From Samsoniella hepiali (taxonomy: Eukaryota; Ascomycota; Sordariomycetes; Hypocreales; Cordycipitaceae), in contig LNDK02000110.1 of NCBI GenBank assembly GCA_001455915.2, positions 745,148-809,147 of the forward strand: a stretch of 64,000 nt of DNA, read 5' to 3'. Of the stretch, positions 44,234-56,000 are shown in pieces. The first letter of the stretch is position 1, and every line of letters begins with the position of its first letter. A model generated the notes under the pieces. It ran no database searches. It had not been told where the DNA came from and saw nothing but the letters and a program-made list of their open reading frames with translations. Made by a program: the position numbers and the translations under genes.

Positions 44234-45106
44234 ATGCTGTCTCTCCTTGGATCCGTCCTCGCCGGCGCCCTGCTGACCGGCCAGGCGGCCGCGGACCCGT
44301 GGCCCAAGCGCGGCCTCGCGGCCAACGACGACGTCCAGGTCTGGCAATTCGGCGGCAGCTGGCTCGGGCACAAGTCGCAGGTCAACTGGCAGTACAACTG
44401 GGACAGCACGACGAGCCAGAAGCAGGACTTTGCCGAGTACGTGCCGATGCTCTGGGGCACGCAGAGCTACCACACGAACCAGTGGTTCGACAATGCTTGG
44501 CACTGGATCAACACCGGCGGCAGCGGCCACCTGCTCGCCTTTAACGAGCCCGACCGCACCGACCAGGCGCACCTCTCGGTCGGCGACGCCGTCGGTGCCT
44601 GGCGCAAGTACATGGAGCCGTTTTCTGGCCACGCGCAGCTCGGCGCGCCCGCTGTGTCGGCCGCGGGCCTCAACTGGCTGCAGGACTTTCTGAACCAGTG
44701 CAGCGGCTGCCACATTGACTTTGTCCCCGTCCACTGGTACGGCGGCGCGGCGTACGAGCACGATTTCGAAAACTACATCAACAAGGTCTGCTCCATGAGC
44801 GGTGGACGCCGTGTCTGGGTTACCGAAGTAAGTGGATGATAGCCCCCCCCCCCCTAACCTTGACGTGTTTGGCACCATGTACTGACACCACCTTAGTTCC
44901 AAGGTCTTGGCTCCATTGATGAGCAGAGCAACTTTATCCGCAAGGCGATTTCCTTCTTGGACAACAACTCGTGCGTTTACCGCTACTCGTACTTTGGCAC
45001 GGCCGACAACTCCAAGGTCCTCCGTGACAACGGCGGCCCCAAGCTGTCTGGCCTTGGTGTGCAGTACACGTTCAGCCCCTATGGCAACGGTGATGGTCCC
45101 AAATAA
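44234..45106 (+). CDS. GH128-type secreted beta-glucanase (Asl1-like)
   Basis: Exons are 44234-44827 and 44897-45106 (267 aa). The signal peptide is residues 1-20 (MLSLLGSVLAGALLTGQAAA), followed by a Kex2-like KR site (DPWPKR). The GH128 (glycosyl hydrolase catalytic core) TIM barrel shows FGGSW, PMLWGTQ, LLAFNEPD with acid/base Glu105, VPVHWYGG, and WVTE with nucleophile Glu198, the last codon before the intron; FQG follows across the splice. The family cleaves beta-1,3-glucan. The C-terminus reads YRYSYFGTADN and YTFSPYGN. The intron contains a run of 13-14 C directly before the CTAAC branch site. Probably acts on the fungus's own or another organism's cell wall. Confidence 0.93.
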
Positions 45107-45471
45107 CTAAAGATGCTTTATCGCATTCAGTGTACATATTTCTTTTCACATTACATATTCTTCTGTCTCATATACCATTTCTGTGGGTTTTAGTACATAT
45201 ATACGAAGATTTTACACCACCACGATACACACAAGTGACTTTCATACATCTGAGATCTGAATAGCAGAAAGGAGCTACGAAAAAGACATAATTACTACAA
45301 TGATGTATTAGTTCTTAGTTTCAGGGCACAGCCACATTGATATGTTTACACAGATGGTGCCGCGACCTAGGCAACGCCCTGTCTGGAAGAACCTCATGTC
45401 AAAACTTTCATATTGCAGTAGACTAAATCCGGGACTTTGTGGTATACTCATAAATAAATCGTTCAATGCTA
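45107..45471. other. Intergenic between convergent genes
   Basis: A 365-bp AT-rich gap with the 3' ends of the GH128 and GRDP genes. Nothing else was seen. Confidence 0.6.
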
Positions 45472-48113
45472 TCAAGAGCCACCTCCTCCGCAACCGCCGC
45501 CTCCGCCGCCGCCGCCGCCGCAGCCTCCTCCTCCACCACCACCACCACCACATCCACCACCGCCTCCTCCTGCACAGCCGCCTGAACCGCCACCACAGGC
45601 ACCGTTGGAGCATCCGCCTGCACCGCAACCCTAAAGAGACAATCAGTATTTGTTCTTTTTATGTTGAGATCCCGCATTATACTCACCCCAGCACCATTGG
45701 AACAACCTCCTGCGCCTCCGCACGCTCCCGCCGCGACGGCCGCCGAGCCGCACGTGCCACCGGCGCAGGCAGCACCGGCGCCGACATAGCAGGGATTAGC
45801 ACCATAATACATGCCACCGGTAAAATACATGGGATACATCCATGGCCCGTACGCTGGAGCGTCACATCATTAGCAGGCTGTCAATGGCTGTAGAGGCCGC
45901 GACGGGACTTACCATAGTAAGAGTACCCCCAGTGGTTGTAGTATTCATCCCTGGGTGGCAGGGCACGACCCCTCTTGGCGGCCCGTTTCTGCGCCTTTTG
46001 GTATTCTTCGTCAACTTTTTGTGCGTGGCGCGCCCGTCTTGCTTGTTCCGTTGCTGAGGCTATGCTGGCAAAGCGCACGGCGTTGTGCGCCGAGACGTGC
46101 GCCGAGTTATCGGGAGGGCACAGCTTCGCCGCGCCAGAGGTGTGGAACGACTCGGAGACCTTGTGATCCTTGTTCTTGAAGAGCGAACCCATAGAGGACA
46201 CGAGCGATGAGCGGACAGCTATTGGACGTTAGTGTTGGTTTAAACTTTAGCACAGGGCAATACACAGTACTCACTTTCGCAGTACCAGCAAGTGCACTCG
46301 CTGTACACTTCGCCATAGAACTCCTGGTACTTCTTGGTAGTAAAGGCAAATGCCTCGCCGAGTTCGCCTTCGTCAATCTTGTCGTCGTGGTCAATAAACT
46401 TGCCCATCTTGCGCACCGTGTGCTGATAGTAGGATTGGGGGTGGAGCTGGTGCGTGTGCCAGGCCAGGTCGACATCGAGGGTCGGCACCACCGTCTGACC
46501 CGGGTAGCCGGCCATGATGAACAGGAAGCGTTGGTACTTTTGGATCAGGCGTTGCATGGTCGGCTTGGCCGAGGGACTGTGCAGCCAGTCCAGGTGGACC
46601 ATCTTGTCGACAAAGATGCCCTGCCGCATCACGGCGCCGCAGAGGTCGAGGGCAAAGGGCGAAAAGTTCTCCCAGTAGCGGCTCATCATCTTGCGCGTCG
46701 ACAGCCGCGAGTTGCGCTGCATGCCGTAGATTCGTTTGCGCGCCGACACGCCGTCGACGCTGCGGACGGCGGCGTTGTCCTTGGTGACTTGCTCGATGAG
46801 CAACTTGATCGTATCCATGGTCGGGTGCGGATGCCCGCCGGCCGGCTGGATGAGCTCCATGATACGGATGCGGAGGAGTTTCCGAATCATGCGGTTTGGA
46901 AACGTGCGGGGGAAGTTGTCCGAGACTAGGGATGTGGCATCTCGCTCGGGGCGTCCTTGCTGTGGGTTCAGAATCGTGCCAGGCATGGGAACGGAGCTGC
47001 TGAGCAGCAGGGCGGTGTCGTGGAGGAATTTGGAGACGGAGAGCAGCTCTTTGTAGTTGTGGCCACCGCATGACATGCATACGAAGCTGAACTTGCCATC
47101 GCCATATCCTTCACCAATCAAATCGTTGGATCTGTACGAGTTGCCGCTGTCATCCCTGCCGCATGTGGTCCACGGTGCTTCGTAGCGGGCAGGGCAGTAT
47201 GGGCATTTGAGCGTCTTTGTCAGAGGATCATGCTGGTTGTGCCAACTGCGTCCTGTCTTTCCAACCCAGGCCGCTTGTGTGTCGTCAGAGGCGTTCCAAG
47301 TGAAATCGTCCGCAATCGCCCTGTTGATCAGCTCCCAGGGCATGCCAGTCGCCCAGAAACCGTTCAGGCCGTACCGCATGGTATCCTCTAGAAATGCGCG
47401 AGGGTTAAGCATGTGTGTGTGCATAACCATGAGAACGTCTGTATTGCTAGTCAGCTACAGTGCGATGGAAGGCTTTCAGGTGACGACTGACCGAGAGGAG
47501 GCAATGTGGACACTTGCCAGTCAAATTTACGGCTTGTGCTCGGGAATCGCATGTAATTGTCGCCGTCGTTGACAGTCATATCACCCTCTGTGAGCATCAT
47601 GATTTCTTGGGCATTCCACCAGGCCTCGTAGCGATCAACAGCTCGTGCAACAAATATGGCCCACCGCTTCTCACGGAGTTTGCTCAGCATCATCTTCTTC
47701 TCTTCATCTTCCGTCATTTTAGCCTTTTCATTATCAGAATGAATGCCGGTGGAGTCCAAGGAATATCCTTTGCTATCGGTGACGAGGCTATCCCAAATTC
47801 CCCAAAGACCGTCCGTGTAGCCGACATCCTCCTTCATTGCATTGATGGCATGGAGCAGTTTGAGGTGTACAAGGCAGCGGCTCTCGGTAACGTCAAAGCC
47901 ATAATTCATATTGGCTGGGTCTTTGCTTTGTAACAAGGCAGAGTCCTCATCGAAACTGATTTGTGGCAAAGGCGCGGCCGGTTCTTGTGGCTGGTCAGCC
48001 ACTGCTTGGTAGCTCGGGACCTGTTCGTCATGTAGGCTGCCATCGCTGCTGTGCGGGCCGGCGCCGTTCGGAGTGGCCTCTGGTCCGGCTGGTTTGTTAT
48101 CTGCCGAGCTCAT
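45472..48113 (-). CDS. DUF1399 / glycine-rich domain-containing protein (GRDP type)
   Basis: Five exons: 48113-47492, 47438-46275, 46218-45913, 45853-45687 and 45630-45472 (805 aa). The ATG is at MSSADNKPAG; the upstream open frame lacks an ATG. The DUF1399 repeats span about residues 90-600 with CRCL-type start (ESRCLVHLKLLHAI), MLNPRAFLEDTMRYG and the signature DVDLAWHTHQLHPQSY. A CPYC...C...CMSCGG cluster (about 300-350) could bind zinc. The tail, encoded by exons 4 and 5, passes from Tyr/Met-rich to Gly/Cys-rich (long Gly runs with a Cys about every 9-10 residues). Plant GRDPs act in stress and development; some fungal entries call this family sulfonate dioxygenase, which I cannot support from motifs. 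Confidence 0.88.
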
Positions 48114-49464
48114 CGTAAGAGATGATCTTGATCTGTCTTGGCTTGTAGGTTGGGCGTGTGCCGATGAGGAGGATGGTGATGCCAAGGGTTCTTATAACAG
48201 TCTAGAATCGGGGCTGGTAGGCTAGGGCCGCTCTGGGGTGGTGGCTTGCCGCTAACAGTACGTGAAGGACGAGATGCTGACCAGAAAGCCTTACGTATGC
48301 GCAATGATGTCAGGCTTCCAGCAGAAGCGCCGTATTTAGATGAGGACCAGTTTACCAGCCGGGCGACTACCTGGCAGCCTCGTTGATTAGGCAATACCAG
48401 GCGCGCTCCTACTAGTTAGGATGTCGGGTGATGAATAATACTCTTTTAGGTGACACGACTGTGTTACCGTTGTCTTGGTTGCGCCGATTGATGTATTTCT
48501 ATTACAGTCGCTTTATTTATCCTTAGTTTGTTCGCATTGTTTTGTTATTTATGCCGGTTACTTTTCTATCATGTTTACGACAGTAGCTGATGGCAACAAG
48601 TCTCTGTGCTCGTTGTCGTCATTGGTTACTGTCCTCCTCCACTGCTTGCTAGTTAGCCCACGCCCGATGGACGAAAGAACTTTTGGGGGTTGGTGCGTTG
48701 CACAGCCTTGGCGCCACAGAATCCTAGACAAATTAAGGCAATGTAACCGGGCGAAAGTTGGCCACTAGATCAGAGCCTTGATAGCGTCGGTGTTGCGATT
48801 ATAGCGGAGCCACCGGAGCTTCCAATCAGCTAAACTATCACGCGTACCAGCTGGCTAATCGCCGACTCCCATTCATCAGGAAGCCGCGCCGTGTCAGCGG
48901 CGGCTTCTCGAGAGCCGCTTGTGGCAGTTGAAGACCATCTCATGGCGTTGTCGATGCCAATGTTTTGACCCACGACTTCACGCCCACGATCGCTATGCAA
49001 TGGAGAGCTGCGAATCCAGACGGCAAGATGGTGGAGCTTCTACAGAGCCGCAACACCCTCCCACCCGCTGAACTTGGCTTGCTTGGCCGCCAGCATCGTG
49101 TTCAATCGTTGAGGCTCGCTTTAGCTCTGGTTTTGGCTTGGCGCGTAATCCGCCACGTCGTTAGATACTGGAAACTCGCTCTCATTCGGCGCATGCAGAG
49201 AGTGCTTCCACTGGTTTCACTCCAGGTGCGATGCAGCCAGCAAGGCCTACCAGACTTGGTTAAACATATGTTTTTATTAAAATGAGAGAAATAGTATATA
49301 TTTACTATGAAACCTTGGCCTCCGAAAAACCTACATGTACTTGCCTAACCCTGGATCACAGTATTGAGAGAAGAGTCTAGCACCAGCCAATGTATTTTAT
49401 TTGCTATACTTCACGCTTTAAATCCAAACTACCTAGGCAACCTGCCTTTTCGACAGCGACCTCC
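48114..49464. other. Intergenic between GRDP gene and glutamic peptidase gene
   Basis: 1.35 kb with the GRDP promoter on the left and the peptidase 3' end on the right. Only short ORFs without protein-like features occur, such as 48475-48768 plus. No RNA gene was recognised. Confidence 0.55.
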
Positions 49465-50458
49465 CTAGTTGGGGAGGGCTTGGGTAAAGTAAGCCGTGTT
49501 GCCGTCGTTGGACAGGGTAGCAGAGCAGACAGCATTGGTCTGGTTCAGGTACACCAAGTCGGAGCCGGCAGCGTTGTAGCTGTTGCCGTTCCAATCTGTG
49601 TAGGAGAGCGAGGTGAAGCTAAAGTCGGGGAAGCTCGGCAGGCTATGGTTGGGGGCCTCGTTCACCCACTCAACGTGTTCAAAGCAGAGAGGGTAATTTC
49701 CAGTAGCCTTGAGGTCCCAAGAGTATGACTCTTGATTGTTCAGGTTCTCAAGGGTGCTATGATGCAATGTCAGTTCGTTGAGGCCCCTGTAGAGGTGGGA
49801 AAGAAGAACGGTAGGCTGGCTTACACGGTTCCGCTGAGAGTGTCCTTGGCTACCACGGTCGCACGAACGTTGTCACCAGCCTTGACTTTTAAAATTTGTC
49901 AGTTTGTGTTGTACATTTATCCTCGTTTTTTTTCTTCTTCATTGATTGTAAGTACATACTGTTTGGGTAGCCAAAGTGCCACGAGGACTGGTTCTGCGGG
50001 GTCCAGTACTCCAGCCAGACGTCGTAAACAAAGGCGTTGGACTTGCTATTCCACTGTGATCAAAAAGTCAACACTTGTCTAGGTTGTGTCCGGGAGAAGA
50101 GCGGCAATAAGAAAAAGAGAGAAAAAGAGAAGAAAAAAAGAGAAGAAAAAAAGAGCAAACATACCACCTGGGAAGTGCCGACTTGGAGAAGAGCATCGTT
50201 GCATTTCGTGCCGAAGCCGTCAATGCCGACCCATTGGTAGAAGGAGGGGGCCGGGCCGTTGTTCGGGCTAGGCAGCGACACGCTGGGGACCTTCCACTCG
50301 GCGGACGCGGATTGCGCGGCGGCGGCGAGAACAGGGCCGCACCATACGGTGTTACTCTGTTGGTCGCGCGCCTCGAGCGCGTTGGACGACGGGCTGGGCC
50401 GCGCCTGGGCGACGGAGGCGAGGGCCGCCGCGAGACCGGAGACGAGCTTAAGGTGCAT
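49465..50458 (-). CDS. Peptidase G1 (eqolisin/aspergilloglutamic-type) secreted protease
   Basis: Four exons: 50458-50165, 50053-49960, 49885-49825 and 49756-49465 (246 aa). The signal peptide (about 1-19) is followed by a short propeptide with EARD. The beta-sandwich of glutamic peptidases is recognisable: AEWKVPSVSLP, FYQWVGIDGFG, NDALLQVGT with catalytic Gln92, VYDVWLEYW, VKAGD-like IKAGDNVRATVVA, VTLENL and CFEHVEW with catalytic Glu179. Both members of the Gln/Glu dyad are present. G1 enzymes are acid-active secreted proteases that work without metals and resist pepstatin. Each exon join was fixed by these conserved strands; the first intron contains a long T/C-rich tract. Confidence 0.92.
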
Positions 50459-53009
50459 GGCGAAAGCTGGCTGCTTGTTGCGGCTTGGTTGTGAAGAGAG
50501 CCGAAAGGGATGAGTGATTTGCGATGATGATTTTGTACATGATCGTCGGGGGGAGACTACGAGACTTTATATCTTGGATTCTACGAGTTGGAGACTACAA
50601 GAGAACCCCAATGATACAAGCTCGATTATGGACGTACTTTGGGGTTAAACCGCATGCGAATCCGGAGACTTGCGTTCGGTAGATTGGCTGCTGGCCGATA
50701 GGAAGCTCAGCCGCGTCAACTCTCTCATAGCTATCGTAAACCAGAGTAGTGCATTTTTATATACCTGCTGTGTTTAGTCAAAAGTCTGCCGATCTTTACG
50801 TAAACTAACACAACTTCCCCAACAGTGGCTCCCTAGTACAGCGGGTTTAGGAACCATCTAACGGTTCCTAATCAGTGAGATTTGGCCGGCAAGGAGCCGC
50901 GCAACCATTTTACCCCAACTTTGCCCCGGATTATACCACTGTTTGGCCTCGTGGGGGTGGCTTCTTTCGGGGTAAATTGTTCTGTCATAGAAATAAAGCC
51001 AAAGCTCGTATTAACCAGCTCCAAGGGTTGCTTTGAAGCGAGAATTGTTGATCATTCTGTTAGCAATTGCCGTGACCAACTGATTTAGCGGCTTCAACGC
51101 TGCTCTCCCCATGGGGTGGCGCACGTGGTGTGTGAACGCGTGGCGCTGTCCAAACCCAATGAGTTCTATTATCGGGCAGCGAGAGAGATAACCAAGGTAA
51201 TAGTATCGACGGTACTTTTTGTGTTGGCGGGGAAAACGAAAGGAGGTTACTTTTTGGAGGGGGAATCGAGCTTCCTATTACGGCCAGCTTAGCTCGCTTG
51301 AGTCATGCGAAGGCGAACAGCCTCAAAGCCAGTTGTAAGTCGTGAATAAAAGGGCTATTGTCCGTGTCCAACTCGTGGCGGCCGGCAACGGAACCCGGAG
51401 TAAACACTTGGGCTTAACTCTAGATGAACCTGCATTTCGTGCACGTATACAAGGGCATGGCGTGGCGGGCATGATAAATGAAGGCGAGAATCTCACTGTG
51501 ATGCCCTGAAGATCGGCGCCGCGGCAGTGTCCCTAATTAACCCCCCAACGCCACTGTTGTAAGGCTCCAGTTAATTATTTAACGCAGATAACGGCTCATT
51601 TAGGGGCTAAAAATGAGGTTCGTAGCGGCTGCGGACCAGCGTGGCATTGAGGAGAGTTTTAATCGCGATGGTCGGCTGGCGGCACATATGGGTGTACCTG
51701 CTGCTACTTTCGCAGGCCTAAGTAGACAGTTAACTTTAAGTTGCTGTCGTATTTTTGCGTTGGGTACGCTGGTGTTCAATTGCAATCGTTCAATAATGTC
51801 ATGGATATTTTTATACGCGCGGACAATCAGGAGACTTGAGTTGGCGATACGCGACAATGATTTCAACGGTACAGCAGTGGGTATACGGGCAGATGCTGAG
51901 ACAGAAACATTACCTAATGTAATATGTAGCATTAATAGGATACGGCGGGCTAGCTAGACAAAACAAGTTGCGTGGCAAAGGCAGCCTCTGCCCAAGAGTG
52001 TCTACTACAACACCATGGTGACAAGTGACACGACCTGGTGGGCAAATATACTGAAATACCCTTCTTGAACCGAAAGGTTACTCTTATGGCTGTTTTTAAG
52101 TTAGGCTGCAGAAAAATAGTCGCCACAATGTGGTGCTCCCAATGGGGACACGCTCTGCTGCCTTTCTCGACCCCGAAGCCCCGAGCTGAGGTAGCACCTT
52201 GAGCACCTGATGAATTCATCCCGTCTTGCCTGCTTGCATGTATGTGCTACTTGTCGTAAATAGCTCGTATCAGCGTTTCTGGTGCCACTAGTCACAGTCA
52301 CGGGCGCAAGAGCTGACGCCCAGCGCCAGCGGCGGGTTGTGAGTCACCGCCAGTCGGGGACATTTAAATATAAATGAATTAGTTTTGAGTCATCTCCAAT
52401 ACTGATCAGCAGCGTGCTTCTTCTCCGCGTGATAAATGAATGACTTGAATTAGTGAACTAGGTAGCTGCTCCAGCGAGGACAGCTCTGGCAAGTTGCTGT
52501 GGCGCAGGCTCTAGCAATGAGTCAATGACCCACGTGTGGCTCAGCAAACTCGGGGTGAGGCTGGTGTCGGGCGAGGCATCCACTCTCTGTATCCACCAGG
52601 ACCACCACCACTACCAGCAGGCGACAGCGCTCCGCACTACACCAATACTCCAGAACTCCAAGACTCCAAGACACATCCGTCCGCCTCACTTGGTCGTCCG
52701 ACACCCGCGCATGCTGCGTCCATCCGCGCTCCTCATTTATCGAGCCGCATCGTTGCTGCCCTCGTCTCAATCTCCACAGCCGCGACATCGCCCCTTTCCT
52801 TAGCGACTTGGCCATGCGCTCCCCATCTGCTACGCTCAATCTCGCCCTCTAGCAGCACTCCCACCTGACCACTGTCGCGGGCGGCTCCCCAACCCCATCA
52901 CGAAGCTGCGGGCGCAAGCGCACTCTCGGTCGCGCCACTACACGATCTCGCATTATATATAGACGCCAAGATCCATCGTTGTGCGGCTGTCGCACTCATC
53001 GCTGAAACC
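50459..53009. other. 2.5-kb spacer upstream of KOG1
   Basis: Contains the peptidase promoter (TATA-like GATATAAA at 50576-50583, minus) and, at the right, a CT-rich KOG1 leader. In between I see a 9-bp perfect hairpin (50847-50871) and overlapping ORFs at 51600-51957 on both strands without recognisable features. No tRNA was found. Confidence 0.55.
50847..50871. repeat. Perfect 9-bp stem, 7-nt loop inverted repeat
   Basis: TTAGGAACC, loop ATCTAAC, GGTTCCTAA. It lies in the spacer about 390 bp upstream of the peptidase ATG. The role is unknown. Confidence 0.6.
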
Positions 53010-56000
53010 ATGACGTTGCGAGCTGATACAAATGGCCTGGTCACCAATGGCCACAGCCACAGCAGCCATCCTGGCAGCATAAACGGCGAGCCTTCGAGGT
53101 TCACGTCACAGGATCACTCTCGCAACCACAGTCCCGACGACCACGATCAGCGCCCTTCCAGCGCACCCGGCCGCAAGAATGGCCTTTCCTCCAGCGTCGA
53201 GATCAGAAACGACATTGGCGGACAGCGGCCGCAACGCCCAAACAAGCCAATGCTCATCCGCTCCAAGAGCGACTACGCCCGCCCCCAAGAACAAGACGAA
53301 TCAGAGCATGGCGATGATGAAATCCCTGAATGGGGAGCTAGACACGGCTTCGAGGATCATTATCAATCAGAACACATCATTACACAACTCGCAAGCGTAT
53401 GTCTACCGTTTTCATCCATGACCACGACATCCGAGCATACTGACGCTGTCTAGAATTGGTGCATGTATTTTACCGACACGCGGCACGAGACGACCGGCAA
53501 ACCTAAGCCTCTCCAGACCGAGCTCCACGACTGGCGCCAACGAGACCGTCTAAAAACTGTTTCTGCCGCTCTCGCCGTCTGTCTGAACATTGGTGTTGAG
53601 CCGCCCGACCAGCTCAAGACGAATCCCGGCGCCAAACTTGAAGCATGGACCGACCCGACTATACCACCCGCTCAAAAGGCGCTGGAGAACATCGGCAAGG
53701 CCCTTCAGTCCCAGTACGAGACGCTAGCCATTAGAGCTCGCTACAAGCAGTACCTGGATCCGTCTGTTGAAGAGACGAAAAAGTTTTGCGTCTCGCTGCG
53801 GCGAAATGCCAAAGAGGAGCGCGTCTTGCTTCATTACAACGGCCACGGTGTGCCCAAACCCACAGCCTCCGGGGAGATTTGGGTCTTCAACAAGACGTAC
53901 ACTCAGTATATCCCAGTATCGCTATATGACCTCCAGCACTGGCTGCAAGCCCCGACAATATATGTATGGGACTGCTCCGAGGCGGGCAATATTCTCAACA
54001 ATTACCACCGCTTTGTAGAAAAGCACGAGGAAGAGGAGAAGGAGACAGCCCAGCGCGACCCTCACTACGAAAAGACGGCTTTCCGGCCTTATATCCATTT
54101 AGCCGCTTGCGCTGCCAAAGAAAACCTTCCGACCAACCCACTCCTCCCCGCCGACCTGTTTACCGCTTGCCTCACCACTCCCATCGAAATGGCTCTCTGG
54201 TTCTTTGTCCTGCAGAATCCCCTCAAGACAACTTTGACGCCTGAGCGCGCCAAGAAGCTTCCTGGTCGCCTACAGGAGCGGCGAACTCCCCTTGGCGAGC
54301 TGAATTGGATCTTTACGGCCATCACCGATAGCATCGCCTGGACTACGCTTCCGCGTGATCTTTTTCGCAAGTTTTTCCGCCAAGATCTCATGGTTGCGGC
54401 GCTGTTTCGCAATTTTCTACTCGCTCAAAGAGTCATGATGGTCTATGGCTGCCACCCTCAGTCGTACCCGCAGCTCCCCGATACGCATCAGCATCCTCTC
54501 TGGGAGACTTGGGATCTGGCCGTGGACATGGCCCTCGCGCAGCTTCCTATGCTTGAGAAGAAGGAAACTGATGGCACCGAATATGAGTACCAAAATTCGA
54601 CGTTTTTCACCGAGCAATTGACTGCGTTTGAAGTGTACCTGACGCGAGGAGATGCCGTTGCTCAAAAGCCGCCGGATCAGTTGCCCGTGGTTTTGCAGGT
54701 GCTCCTGAGTCAACAGCACAGAGTTCGGGCACTTATCCTTTTGGGTAGATTCCTCGACTTGGGCCCGTGGTCGGTGCAATTGGCTCTCAGTATCGGCATC
54801 TTTCCGTACGTACTCAAGCTGCTACAGTCAGCTGCCCCTGAACTGAAACCTGTCATGGTGTTTATTTGGGCTCGACTCATCGCAGTTGATATAAGCTGCC
54901 AACAAGACTTGGCTAAGGACAATGGCTATGCCTATTTCGCCAAGATTCTCAAGCCCACCGAGGCACTGCTCGTTGTCGACAGTGATGAGCACAAGGCCAT
55001 GTGCGCGTTTATCCTAGCTATGCTTTGCAAGGACTACCAGAACGGTCAGATGATCTGCAACCAGACCGACATTATGACTTACTGCTTGACGCATATCCAG
55101 AACCAGGAGAATCACCTCTTGAGACAGTGGGCATGCTTGTGCATCAGCCAGCTGTGGCAAGATCTCCCAGAGGCAAAGTGGCGCGGCATCCGAGAGAATG
55201 CCTACGTGACACTGGCATGCCTCACCAAAGATCCTTGCTGCGAAGTGCGCGCAGCCGTCATCCATGCCATGACTACCTTCCTCGGCATCCCGGATCTGAC
55301 TGAAGAGGTGGCAAAGATTGAAGAGTCGATTGCTTGGACAATTCTTGACATGGGGACGGATGGCAGCCCTATGGTGCGCAAGGAATTTTTAGTTTTCCTG
55401 TCGCACTTTATGGTACGCTTTGAAAACAAGTTCCTAGTTACCGCGTTTGAGCAGCTGCAGGAAGAAAAGGATTATCTACTCTTCCCTCCACAAGATGACG
55501 GTCACGATCACAAGATGGGACTGCACTATGCACGCGCCGAAAACCGCAACAAGGATGGAACTATCAAGCCTACAGCCCACGGTCTTTCGCATAACAGTGT
55601 CTATATGGCCTGCTGGAAGCACGCTCTAATCTTGAGCGTCGACCCTCACCCAGATGTCCAGCGTTCGGCCACGGTTATTGTTGACTACATGCACAATGCA
55701 CTCATCAACTCCTCTATTGGCGAGCAGGCTCACTGTTTAATGCGCGACATCCAACGAAGATCAAACCGCGCCGCGTTCAAGAGTGCCGCCACAGCTCATC
55801 AGCGAAGAAGCCTCATGAGTGGAAATGGCGCGCCCATGACAGCTCCTCTACCATCGCCAGGCCTTCTTCGACGAACTGCAAGCCTTCTCTTTCAATCATT
55901 CATTAACACCGAGGACAGGTCTCGACCGACCACGCCTTCTGGCTCTGTAGCTTCTATGGCGCCGCCGAGATCCCCCAATACCCCCCTTCATCCAGATCAA

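Noticed and set aside
48114..48185. N-terminal extension of the GRDP protein
   Set aside because: The apparent start is TTG; the ATG at 48113 gives a normal start.
51600..51957. Overlapping ORFs of about 110 codons on both strands
   Set aside because: Neither reads like a known protein, and both strands are equally open; no splice extension helps.
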